NCBI GenBank assembly: GCA_030536855.1
Contig: JAUNPK010000021.1
Coordinates: 1-50,655, forward strand
Length of the DNA: 50,655 nucleotides
Source: Eubacteriales bacterium
GTDB lineage: Bacteria; Bacillota; Clostridia; Lachnospirales; Lachnospiraceae
Reading direction: 5' to 3'
The translations under genes and the position numbers were made by a program. The notes under the pieces were generated by a model. The model made no database searches, was not told the DNA's origin, and was given only the letters and a program-made list of their open reading frames with translations. This document shows, one piece after another, positions 34,821 through 41,939 of the stretch (within the stretch, counting starts at the first letter, position 1; every line of letters starts with the position of its first letter).

Positions 34821-34911
34821 ATATGATATATCAGATAATTGCGAAATGCTGTAAATTTACAACTGACGTTATGGGATTTTACTATATTTGTAGCCATATT
34901 GCAAATTTAAT

Positions 34912-34940
34912 TTGACAATCAAAGTATTTATATGTATAAT
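34912..34940 (+). promoter_or_regulatory. Consensus promoter of degV
   Basis: TTGACA (34912-34917), 17 bases, TATAAT (34935-34940), both perfect. The leader of about 110 bases contains GCGCATAGTA twice (near 35012 and 35031). Confidence 0.85.
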
Positions 34941-35058
34941 TCATTCTGTTTTTGAGATTATAAAAATACAAGGTAGCGCTTACATTCACATTTTCAGGAA
35001 AGGGACAGACAGCGCATAGTATTATCATGCGCATAGTATGCGCGGAAATGGAGATTAT

Positions 35059-35904
35059 ATGTCTAATATAAGAATTATAACAGACTCAGCTTCGGATATT
35101 ATCGGAAATTCTCACAGTAACATTACTGTGCTTCCTCTTGGTATATCCTTTAACGGCAACGAATTTCTTGACGGCGTTGATATTAATCATGAAAGATTCT
35201 ACGAAATGCTGGTTGAATCTGACGTGCTCCCAAAAACCAGTCAGATAAATCCATTCACATTTCAGCAGGAATTTGAAAAATGTGTTAACAATGGTGAAAC
35301 TGTTATTGCAATTACTTTATCCGGAAAGCTTTCCGGCACATACCAGAGTGCCTGTACCGCTGCTTCCGAATTTGATGGCAAAGTTTTTGTTGTAGACAGC
35401 GAGAATGTAACCATAGGAGAAATGGCATTAATAGAATATGCATTAAAACTTATTGATAAGGGTTTGGAAGCTTCTGAAATAGTCAAAGAATTAAATGCAG
35501 CCAAGAAGAAAATAAGACTTGTAGCCCTTCTGGATACTCTGGAATATTTAAAAAAGGGAGGCCGTATCTCGGCAGCTACCGCATTTGTAGGAAACGTCCT
35601 TAATATAAAACCTGTTATTGCTATTACCAAGGGTGTAGTTGAAGTATTGGGCAAAGCTCGCGGTTCAAAGCAAGGAAACAATCTTCTGGTACAGCAGATT
35701 AATGAATGCGGCGGTATCAATTTTGATATGCCCCACTTTTTAGGATACACAGGTCTGTCCAGTTCACTTATTGAAAAATATATAAACGACTCTCGCAAGA
35801 TATGGGAGACCCACATGGATAAACCATCTGTAATTCATGTTGGAGCTTCTATCGGAACACATGTAGGTCCCGGAGCCATAGCTGCGGCATTCTTTGCAAA
35901 TTAA
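35059..35904 (+). CDS. DegV-family fatty-acid-binding protein
   Basis: 281 residues from the ATG at 35059 with GGAG upstream; a frame extension to 35038 lacks one. DegV family: RIITDSASDI at the start, TSQINPFTFQQEFE, ITLSGKLSGTYQSA, LLDTLEYLKKGGRIS and a C-terminal GTHVGPGAIAAAF. Relatives bind acyl chains and, as FakB, present fatty acids to the kinase FakA; whether this one does is inference. Monocistronic with its own terminator. Confidence 0.9.
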   Translation: MSNIRIITDSASDIIGNSHSNITVLPLGISFNGNEFLDGVDINHERFYEMLVESDVLPKTSQINPFTFQQEFEKCVNNGETVIAITLSGKLSGTYQSACTAASEFDGKVFVVDSENVTIGEMALIEYALKLIDKGLEASEIVKELNAAKKKIRLVALLDTLEYLKKGGRISAATAFVGNVLNIKPVIAITKGVVEVLGKARGSKQGNNLLVQQINECGGINFDMPHFLGYTGLSSSLIEKYINDSRKIWETHMDKPSVIHVGASIGTHVGPGAIAAAFFAN

Positions 35905-35943
35905 TCAGTTAATACTATATTATAATATGTATCTTTAATATGT

Positions 35944-35983
35944 AATTCCGGTCTTTTTATTAAGGCCGGAACTGCTTTTTTTC
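35944..35983 (+). terminator. Terminator of degV
   Basis: TTCCGGTC pairs with GGCCGGAA, followed by TGCTTTTTTT. Confidence 0.9.
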
Positions 35984-36064
35984 TCATCAAATACTTGAAA
36001 TATGTGGAATATAAAACGTTAAAAAAACGATTTTAAAAAAATTTGCAAAAACTCAAAAAAACAG

Positions 36065-36093
36065 TTGACAAGAAGGTCAAACATCTGTATTAT
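36065..36093 (+). promoter_or_regulatory. tRNA-Gly promoter
   Basis: Perfect TTGACA (36065-36070), 17 bases, TATTAT (36088-36093), about 60 bases before the tRNA. Confidence 0.8.
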
Positions 36094-36151
36094 ATTGATT
36101 GTGTCTGACACACAAAGCAAGACACAGAACAGATTATTTAATATCTTTTAT

Positions 36152-36226
<75 letters not shown>

Positions 36227-36228
<2 letters not shown>

Positions 36229-36258
36229 GAATCCGCTTAAATAGTGGATTCTTTTTTT
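36227..36258 (+). terminator. Element-borne terminator for the tRNA
   Basis: AGAATCC (36228-36234) pairs with GGATTCT (36245-36251), followed by TTTTTTT. It lies just inside the left end of the element, so it replaces the terminator displaced to 43181. Confidence 0.8.
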
Positions 36259-36264
36259 ATTTTC

Positions 36265-36294
36265 TTGGGGAATTGGGGGGAATTCTTGGGGAAA
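36265..36294 (+). repeat. Left-end TTGGGGAA repeats, probable integrase arm sites
   Basis: TTGGGGAA at 36265-36272 and TTGGGGAAAA at 36286-36295, with ATTGGGGGGAA between them. The same words occur near the right end (43076-43097), as expected for arm-type binding sites of a tyrosine integrase. Confidence 0.55.
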
Positions 36295-36312
36295 ACCCTT
36301 GAATTAGGTGTG

Positions 36313-37575
36313 CTAGATATTTTTATCACTTTCCTCTAATGCACTGCACAACTTTTCTTTTGTTTCCTGTTCTGTCATTGGATTATAAATATACCTCAGT
36401 GTTGTTGAAAGATTAGAATGCCCAAGTTCCTGTCGTATAAAATCAAGCGACACCCCATTAGCCGCCAGTGTTGAAGCATACGTCTTTCGCATTTTATGGC
36501 TTGACTTGACTTTTACACCTGTTCTTTCAGCGAACTTCTCCAAAACATAGGCTATCTGCCTTGAAGTAATTCTTTCTCCATTTCTTGTAAAGATATATTC
36601 ATTGTGTCCAAATTTTTCCTGTAGCTTGATAAGTATATTCTTGGCTGTCGGAACGAGAATCACATATCTGTCTGTATGTGTTTTGGTATGTTCCTCAACT
36701 GTTACTGTATTATTCTGTTGGTTACGAATTTCCTCACGAACTATATGTATCTTATCATCTGAAATATCAGACCATTTAAGCGATACAAGTTCACCTACAC
36801 GAAGTCCTAAGTAAAAATTCAGCTTAACCGCCATAAAAGAGCTGTCACCAGTTTCTGAATACTTATTATCAAGATACTTAAATAATTGTTTCTTTTCCTC
36901 AGTATTAAAAACCTGAGTGGAAGAATCTTTATGAAATATCTGACGGAATCTAACAGTAATCTCTATCTTGGGAACGATATTATCTGTAATGTAACCCATT
37001 CGCACAGCATAGCTGAATGATTTATTGAGAATTGTTTTTACATTGCCCCATTCCTTATATGAGAGATTATAATCTTTAACCATACTGTTGCAGAACTTTT
37101 CAAGGAAAATCTCTGATATACTGCCTATTGGCTTTTTTTCCATTTCTGAGCCTTTAAAATACCTGTTAAAATGCTGTATATGCCTCTTAATAGTATTGGC
37201 ACTTGAAGTCATTTCCTTTTTATAATCAAGCCACTCCCAAAACAGCTTTTCAAATGTTATCTTATTAGCATTCTCAATTCCTGTATAAATCCTGACAAGC
37301 CGCTTGATAAGTTCTTCTTTAGTCTTACACTTAATATCCTTTCTTTTTCCATTGTCATCAATGTAATGTGTTCTCCAATAGCCATTAGAATCTTTTGGTT
37401 CTGTTATTGCATACGGATGTTTTTTTAAAACTTTTGTTGTAGTCATAATATTTTCTGCCACACCATTAAGGTCTATTATACCACAATCAATAAGACGTTT
37501 TAAATAGGATAGTGGGATATCATTATCAGAACTGTTCTGATTATTTAATTGTAGTGCTGATAAACTGTCTGACAT
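36313..37575 (-). CDS. int: Tyrosine-family site-specific integrase
   Basis: 420 residues. An arm-binding-like N-terminus (about 55-105), a SAM-like core-binding domain (105-200), then the catalytic domain: R259 (YLGLRVGELVSLKW), K298 region, H360/R363 (SSHKMRKTYAS), H386 (LGHSNLSTT) and nucleophile Y395 (LRYIYN). All key residues are present. GGAGGGG precedes the ATG. It sits next to attL and is presumably responsible for insertion into and excision from tRNA-Gly. The promoter region holds the same 33-bp operator as the replication operon (37596-37628). Confidence 0.95.
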   Translation of the reverse strand: MSDSLSALQLNNQNSSDNDIPLSYLKRLIDCGIIDLNGVAENIMTTTKVLKKHPYAITEPKDSNGYWRTHYIDDNGKRKDIKCKTKEELIKRLVRIYTGIENANKITFEKLFWEWLDYKKEMTSSANTIKRHIQHFNRYFKGSEMEKKPIGSISEIFLEKFCNSMVKDYNLSYKEWGNVKTILNKSFSYAVRMGYITDNIVPKIEITVRFRQIFHKDSSTQVFNTEEKKQLFKYLDNKYSETGDSSFMAVKLNFYLGLRVGELVSLKWSDISDDKIHIVREEIRNQQNNTVTVEEHTKTHTDRYVILVPTAKNILIKLQEKFGHNEYIFTRNGERITSRQIAYVLEKFAERTGVKVKSSHKMRKTYASTLAANGVSLDFIRQELGHSNLSTTLRYIYNPMTEQETKEKLCSALEESDKNI

Positions 37576-37595
37576 AACAAACCCCTCCTGTAATC

Positions 37596-37628
37596 TATGT
37601 GAAAGAGAATTGCTTCTCTGTATATTTA
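37596..37628 (-). promoter_or_regulatory. Operator/promoter of int, copy 1 of a shared 33-bp sequence
   Basis: Identical over 33 bases to 41463-41495. Core palindrome AGAGAA-TTGC-TTCTCT (AGAGAAGCAATTCTCT on the minus strand) lies directly downstream of a minus-strand TATACA -10-like box. Likely binding site of an element-encoded regulator. Confidence 0.6.
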
Positions 37629-37698
37629 TATTTTAATTAAAACAAGATTTGGTGTATGTAGGTTTAAACAACAAAAAAAAATAAATATTACGGGAATT

Positions 37699-37723
37699 AA
37701 AAAGAGCCCTGTATGAGGGCTCT
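37699..37723 (-). terminator. Terminator of the rep/XRE transcript
   Basis: AGAGCCCT (37703-37710) pairs with AGGGCTCT (37716-37723); the minus strand continues into TTTTT. Confidence 0.85.
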
Positions 37724-37732
37724 AAATAATTG

Positions 37733-38263
37733 TTATAATTCTTCTTTTAACAGCTTTAGATTTAAACGGAGAATATCTTTATCAAATTCAGTTAATTTAG
37801 GGGTTATCTTTTTGATATCCGTAAGATTCTGTATAAGTGAATCTACATCCTCCTCAACCAAAGTAGATAAGAAATGAGAGACCCTAACAAATACAACTAT
37901 ATAACCTGTTGTTAAAGATGTTTTTTTTCTGCTTACCATTAATGAATACATAATTGAACTCTTCAGGCAATTATGAGCCTCAACAATATCAGTGTTTCTA
38001 TTTTTTTTAAAGGCTAATATTCCTAATTTAATATCATCATATGCTATTTCTTTTTCCGCATATTCAGAAAAATATCTTTTTTGAAAACCATATTTACGAA
38101 ATTGTTGTGTTATATTATATAAATTATCTGCAATACTGTATTCTGTCGGATTTATTATTCCAAACAATTTATTAATGCGTCCCATATTTCCAGATGTGAG
38201 ATAATAACAAATATAGTAAAATATGAAAAAATTCAATTCCAAATTTCTAATTTCTTTATTCAT
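37733..38263 (-). CDS. XRE-like regulator-type protein of the element
   Basis: 176 residues; ATG at 38263 behind GGAGG, overlapping the previous gene by 8 bases. The stretch INPTEYSIADNLYNITQQFRKYGFQKRYFSE resembles a degenerate helix-turn-helix of the XRE type ending in the typical ...GF.KRYF turn. The upstream neighbour carries the same YGFxKRYF word, so the two may be distant paralogues. The remainder is helical with an HN-rich loop. Repressor or copy control is plausible; no family can be named. Confidence 0.5.
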   Translation of the reverse strand: MNKEIRNLELNFFIFYYICYYLTSGNMGRINKLFGIINPTEYSIADNLYNITQQFRKYGFQKRYFSEYAEKEIAYDDIKLGILAFKKNRNTDIVEAHNCLKSSIMYSLMVSRKKTSLTTGYIVVFVRVSHFLSTLVEEDVDSLIQNLTDIKKITPKLTEFDKDILRLNLKLLKEEL

Positions 38264-38792
38264 TATTCATTTCCTCCAAAACTTCATCAATCAATTTCTT
38301 AAGGTTTTTGTTAGTTATTTGTGTAAATTTAGTATCTTCTCTTAGAACTTCAATATTCTCAAGTGTTTTTTCATACAATGCTTTATCATTAAGGTATTCC
38401 TCAACATCTTTATCTATAAGCCCCAGAATGCTTGTACAAAGTTTTTTTATCTTTTCGTCTGTAGCATAATGAGTAACTATATATTCCTTAAGTATTTCGC
38501 GAAAATCTTTAAGTTTCTCTGTTTCTTTTAATGAACGCACTATTGATTCATCATCAATAATAGGAATTGCATTATCTAAATCAAAATATCGTTTATCAAA
38601 TCCATAAGCTGGTGCGAGCATTTGCAACTTTGAAATAGTTTCTGGTGATAATACATCTCTATCAACATTTTCCATTGTATCAACGGATATTCCAATTTTA
38701 GAAAGTTCTTCATCTAGCCCTCTTTTAACCTTAATAATTTTTATTATTTCCTTAATAACCTTTAAATTAAATTTAACCTGTTCTTTATTCAT
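38256..38792 (-). CDS. XRE-like regulator-type protein of the element
   Basis: 178 residues; ATG at 38792 with AGAGGT upstream. Residues 20-70 (RGLDEELSKIGISVDTMENVDRDVLSPETISKLQMLAPAYGFDKRYFDLD) follow the layout of an XRE DNA-binding domain: helix, turn, SxxTxxxxE-like helix, then a LSPETxxKL...GFxxRYF cap, but with poor HTH consensus. The C-terminal 90 residues are helical. It follows rep after 95 bases and overlaps the next regulator gene. Probably a control protein of replication or integration. Confidence 0.5.
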   Translation of the reverse strand: MNKEQVKFNLKVIKEIIKIIKVKRGLDEELSKIGISVDTMENVDRDVLSPETISKLQMLAPAYGFDKRYFDLDNAIPIIDDESIVRSLKETEKLKDFREILKEYIVTHYATDEKIKKLCTSILGLIDKDVEEYLNDKALYEKTLENIEVLREDTKFTQITNKNLKKLIDEVLEEMNNE

Positions 38793-38887
38793 TATCTTGT
38801 ACCTCTTTTCTTAATTTATCTCCTTAAGAACAATTATATTATAAAAAATATCAAGCAATAAAACACGTATTTTTCATAATTACAGAC

Positions 38888-39922
38888 TTAATCAAACGGG
38901 AGTTCTTCCTGTTCATAATCATCTAATTCTATATTTTTTTGTTTCTCATTTCTTTTAAGATACTCTTCAAGAGTATCATATGTATCTATAACGCCACTTT
39001 TATTAAATACTTTTACATAGCCATTAATTCTTCTTTTAAATGCCTCATAACTAGAACGTTGTTCAGAAATATTCTGTAATTCTGAATATTGGCTTTCAAA
39101 GTCCCAATTGCTAATTAAATAAACAGTTTGATACATAGCCCACTTTTGAGAGTAGCGTGCAGGAAGTACTAAAGGGTATACATCTAGGTAATTAAGCATA
39201 TCACTTAATTTAAGAGAGCTTCTAAATTCCTCAAAAACAAGGACTTTCTGTCCCATATACATATCAAATGGATGATTATAATCTGTTACTCTATAACAGT
39301 TCTCATCATTATGGGTGTCAAGTATAAAACGGGACTTCCCAGTACCAGTTTCACCACATATATAGTTCACTTTCAGATTCAATCTTCTTTCAGATTTATA
39401 TTTTTCCTCTTGGAGAATAAGTCTAATTCTATCTATTTTATCGGCATATCTTACTCCTGTTTCTGGGATAATCTCTATAATCTCAGCAGTCGAATATCCA
39501 TTCTTTATCATATCATATAGCTGAACAAGGTCATTCCTCTTGCCCTGTTGACTTTTTGGACGTTCCCCATATTCTTCAAATGTATCTTTTAGATTGGTAG
39601 TCTCTTTTTCAGTGTCCTTCCATTTCCCTTCTTTCCTAATATAATCTATATTATCTTGAGGTGTTCCAAGAGAAGCCTCAATATGGGCTGTCTCATATAG
39701 TGACTTAATCCTACTGAATCTCACTGGATTTTTAAAATGAAGATAAATATGCGTATGTAGCGTTCCCTGTTCGCCAATTTCATCACAAAGGCAAATATAA
39801 TCAAGGCTTTGTATTTTATTAGCATTCTCAATAATAATTTTATGCGTGATTTTTTTCTTGTCTGGATTATTGATAGTAAGTTGAGCGGCTCTAAGCTGTG
39901 TATCTTTTTTAAAATCTTTCAA
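38888..39922 (-). CDS. rep: CRESS-DNA-type rolling-circle replication initiator (HUH endonuclease plus SF3 helicase)
   Basis: 344 residues, starting at TTG (39920-39922) eight bases after GGAG. All CRESS Rep motifs are present in order: motif I QLTINNP (14-20); motif II HTH (56-58, TLHTHIYLHF), the metal-binding HUH pair; motif III YIRK (94-97) with nicking tyrosine Y94; Walker A GETGTGKS (190-197); Walker B VLVFEEF (227-233); motif C LISN (269-272); arginine finger RRI (297-299, AFKRRINGYV). This is the domain order of circovirus-like viruses and of bacterial pCRESS plasmids. It should nick the origin at 41698-41706 and unwind the displaced strand. Its acidic tail (YEQEELPFD) is unusual. Confidence 0.95.
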   Translation of the reverse strand: MKDFKKDTQLRAAQLTINNPDKKKITHKIIIENANKIQSLDYICLCDEIGEQGTLHTHIYLHFKNPVRFSRIKSLYETAHIEASLGTPQDNIDYIRKEGKWKDTEKETTNLKDTFEEYGERPKSQQGKRNDLVQLYDMIKNGYSTAEIIEIIPETGVRYADKIDRIRLILQEEKYKSERRLNLKVNYICGETGTGKSRFILDTHNDENCYRVTDYNHPFDMYMGQKVLVFEEFRSSLKLSDMLNYLDVYPLVLPARYSQKWAMYQTVYLISNWDFESQYSELQNISEQRSSYEAFKRRINGYVKVFNKSGVIDTYDTLEEYLKRNEKQKNIELDDYEQEELPFD

Positions 39923-40039
39923 GTTATCATCTCCTTTTTTCAGATTCTTTATCAGTTGTCCTCCTTTCCATATTTTACTTGGAAGAATAACTCAAGAATA
40001 CAGAAAAGCAACACAATAATTTTCTATTTTTACGGAGTG

Positions 40040-40066
40040 AAAAAGCCCCTGTAAAAGAGGCTTTAA
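40040..40066 (-). terminator. Terminator after the 152-aa gene
   Basis: AAAGCCCCT and AGAGGCTTT pair across GTAAA with one mismatch; minus-strand T tract follows. It separates the first operon from rep, so rep is either reached by readthrough or has its own start. Confidence 0.75.
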
Positions 40067-40072
40067 TCATTA

Positions 40073-40531
40073 TTAATAAACTGCCACTGTCAGAATAATA
40101 TTAAAATCGCACTCTATTATCTGCTTGATTTCATAACCTCTGTTATACAGCAATTCAAAATTAACATTTGAAATATTTCTTGATTGCATTTTTGCTCTCT
40201 GACGAAATATGCTCTGGTTCGCTTTGTTCTTAAAGTACTCTAAATGTGTTCCACTAGGAAAATTACTTTCCTTGTCCCAAGAAAATCTTACAATAATGGC
40301 ATTATTATTAGTGTACCAGTTGATTATTTCTAATGATGAATAATCTACTAGTGGTAATAATTGTTTAGGTCGAACTCTATACAACAATTCACATAGCTCC
40401 TGTTGAAGCTTTAACGCTAAATAGTTTATCTTTACTTCTTGTTCTTTTTTTCTTCTGTCCTCATACTTTCTGTTCGCTGAAAGAAATAAATTCTTAATCC
40501 ACTGAATAATAAGATTGAGTATATCTTTCAT
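40073..40531 (-). CDS. Element protein of unknown function
   Basis: 152 residues; ATG overlaps the end of the upstream gene by four bases, with GGAG upstream. A basic amphipathic N-terminus (KDILNLIIQWIKNLFLSANRKYEDRRKK) could sit on a membrane; the rest is mixed alpha/beta. Not recognised. Position between an SSB-like gene and rep suggests a replication or maintenance role, as an inference. Confidence 0.5.
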   Translation of the reverse strand: MKDILNLIIQWIKNLFLSANRKYEDRRKKEQEVKINYLALKLQQELCELLYRVRPKQLLPLVDYSSLEIINWYTNNNAIIVRFSWDKESNFPSGTHLEYFKNKANQSIFRQRAKMQSRNISNVNFELLYNRGYEIKQIIECDFNIILTVAVY

Positions 40532-40989
40532 AATAAAAATCTCCTTAAACTGCCTATACGGGCTTGTACATACTGATAATCTAAATCACAGTTTATAACT
40601 GTAATTTCTAATGTTAAGAAACCAAATGAATTAACCTCTATACCTGTGAAATAAAGTATTTCAATGACTTTTTCCTCATTAATTATTTTATAAAATGGGA
40701 ACTCTGTTTTAGGCAGATAAACATTGCATATATAGTCATTAAATGCCTGTAAAGCATAAGCTATTTTTTTCTCATCCCAGCTTTCTGATTCTTTCTCATC
40801 TGGTAATAAAATGACTTTATATGTGACAGGTGGAACATATCCATCAGGATATTTACTTACATTATGAACCTCATCTAATGTGTTCCACATTATATTAAAT
40901 CCAAAATAAGTACCATAAATACCTATAGCTTGTAAACAAGCTATTATAATATTTATAATATTCATATTATTTGTGTTGTTATTATTCAT
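40528..40989 (-). CDS. Single-pass membrane protein of the element
   Basis: 153 residues from the ATG at 40989, with GGAG upstream; 51 earlier bases extend the frame without a site. Asn-rich start (MNNNNTNNMN), one hydrophobic helix (IINIIIACLQAIGIYGTYFGF), then a soluble domain. Unknown function. Cotranscribed between the SSB-like protein and the 152-aa protein. Confidence 0.5.
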   Translation of the reverse strand: MNNNNTNNMNIINIIIACLQAIGIYGTYFGFNIMWNTLDEVHNVSKYPDGYVPPVTYKVILLPDEKESESWDEKKIAYALQAFNDYICNVYLPKTEFPFYKIINEEKVIEILYFTGIEVNSFGFLTLEITVINCDLDYQYVQARIGSLRRFLL

Positions 40990-41045
40990 AACAGTTCTCC
41001 TTTCTTTTATAACGTATAACGGGGAGAATAATCTCCCCATTATTC

Positions 41046-41432
41046 TTATAGGTCTATTACATCATCATTACTGTCTGTAATAGATATAATGTTAAATTCT
41101 GTGGCTTCTGATGAAACTCCAGATAATAACTTTCCATCTTCAGAAATAAATGAATACGCTTTAAATTCAATTTCTGGGAAATTGATGTATACTTGCTTAT
41201 CTGCTTCTAAAGCCTCTGAAATCTGAGTAACGCTTGCTGACAAACTCTTTGGAACTTTAATTTTAATACTGTCATTCTTTCTTGCTGAGCAAGTTAAAGT
41301 GTATCCGTCAAAATCCCTTGAGCTATCTTTGCTACTGTTATAACCCCTATACTTTCCTGTGGAAACAACACAGACTTTACTAGGGTTAGTAAACACATTC
41401 TTAGCCTCAAGCTTTAAACTGTTTAACCTCAT
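41046..41432 (-). CDS. Probable ssDNA-binding-like accessory protein (DUF961/YdcP-like)
   Basis: 128 residues from the ATG at 41432; the GTG nine bases earlier is part of the AGGAGGTG site. Basic start MRLNSLKLEAKNVF, then a beta-rich body (YTLTCSARKNDSIKIKVPKS, VYINFPEIEFKAYSF) and an acidic end (SNDDVIDL). This resembles the small DUF961/YdcP proteins that accompany rolling-circle replication in ICEs and plasmids. Similarity is by shape and context, so moderate confidence. First gene of the operon behind the shared operator. Confidence 0.5.
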   Translation of the reverse strand: MRLNSLKLEAKNVFTNPSKVCVVSTGKYRGYNSSKDSSRDFDGYTLTCSARKNDSIKIKVPKSLSASVTQISEALEADKQVYINFPEIEFKAYSFISEDGKLLSGVSSEATEFNIISITDSNDDVIDL

Positions 41433-41462
41433 AATAATCACCTCCTTTGTTATGTATCCTGT

Positions 41463-41495
41463 TATGTGAAAGAGAATTGCTTCTCTGTATATTTA
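41463..41495 (-). promoter_or_regulatory. Operator/promoter of the replication operon, copy 2 of the shared 33-bp sequence
   Basis: Identical to 37596-37628, with palindrome AGAGAA-TTGC-TTCTCT. It ends about 30 bases before the first gene's start and overlaps the predicted transcription start. Confidence 0.6.
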
Positions 41496-41584
41496 AAGTA
41501 TATTTCAAATATGTGAGAGAATAAATCGGCATAAAATATTAAAAATCGTTGATTTTACGGAGATAGAAGAGTGGTTAAGAAAAT

Positions 41585-41610
41585 GCTACAGAGGTGCTAC
41601 ACCTTGCTAC
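41585..41610. repeat. Phased GCTAC iterons, candidate Rep-binding sites
   Basis: GCTACA at 41585, 41596 and 41606, at 10-11 base spacing (one helical turn), plus GCTAC at 41681, next to the origin stem-loop. Short iterons near the nick site are typical Rep-binding sites of CRESS replicons. Confidence 0.5.
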
Positions 41611-41625
41611 ATAGAATTGAAAATG

Positions 41626-41648
41626 AAAAAAGAGGCTCTAAGCCCCTT
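41626..41648 (-). terminator. Terminator between the origin and the replication operon
   Basis: AAGAGGCT pairs with AGCCCCTT (one G-T) across CTA; minus-strand TTTTTT follows. It would stop any minus-strand RNA coming through the origin. Confidence 0.7.
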
Positions 41649-41685
41649 AAATGATGAATTATTTATTTGTGTTGTTACACGCTAC

Positions 41686-41720
41686 GGAAGTTATTGGGTA
41701 ATACTATGCCAATAACTCCC
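41686..41720 (-). other. ori: Double-strand origin: CRESS stem-loop with TAGTATTAC
   Basis: Perfect 9-bp stem AGTTATTGG (41689-41697) and CCAATAACT (41709-41717), extended by GG/CC beyond one mismatch. On the minus strand the 11-base loop reads CATAGTATTAC, containing the nonanucleotide TAGTATTAC (41706-41698), the exact circovirus origin motif. By analogy the nick is TAGTATT/AC. rep is on the same strand, as in circoviruses. Confidence 0.85.
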
Positions 41721-41729
41721 AATTCCAGT

Positions 41730-41823
41730 TTCGGCGGTAGGCACAAAGCGTTACGGCAACGCATTCGTCGCTCAATCGCTCCTCATTTTCCTTGCCTACG
41801 CCATTGTGTGCAAGTTCGCCGAA
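41730..41823. other. Multi-hairpin region beside the origin
   Basis: TTCGGCG (41730-41736) pairs with CGCCGAA (41817-41823), GTAGGCA (near 41737) with TGCCTAC (41793-41799), and GCGTT/AACGC (near 41748-41762) forms an inner hairpin. Could be a single-strand origin or a small RNA between the two flanking terminators. The remainder of 41433-41939 holds the operator, iterons and terminators already listed. Confidence 0.5.
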
Positions 41824-41868
41824 CCTTACAATAATTTTAATTAAAAGGAAGCTTGTGAGAAGGTATGA

Positions 41869-41902
41869 AAAAGGGCTTACCTGTAGATTGGTAAGCCCTT
41901 TT
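41869..41902 (-). terminator. Terminator of the GA-module operon
   Basis: AAAAGGGCTTACC (41869-41881) pairs perfectly with GGTAAGCCCTTTT (41890-41902); loop of eight bases. Symmetrical, so it can act in either direction. Confidence 0.9.
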
Positions 41903-41939
41903 GTGGTGAATATGTATGTAAGATATTTAGATTGTATTG

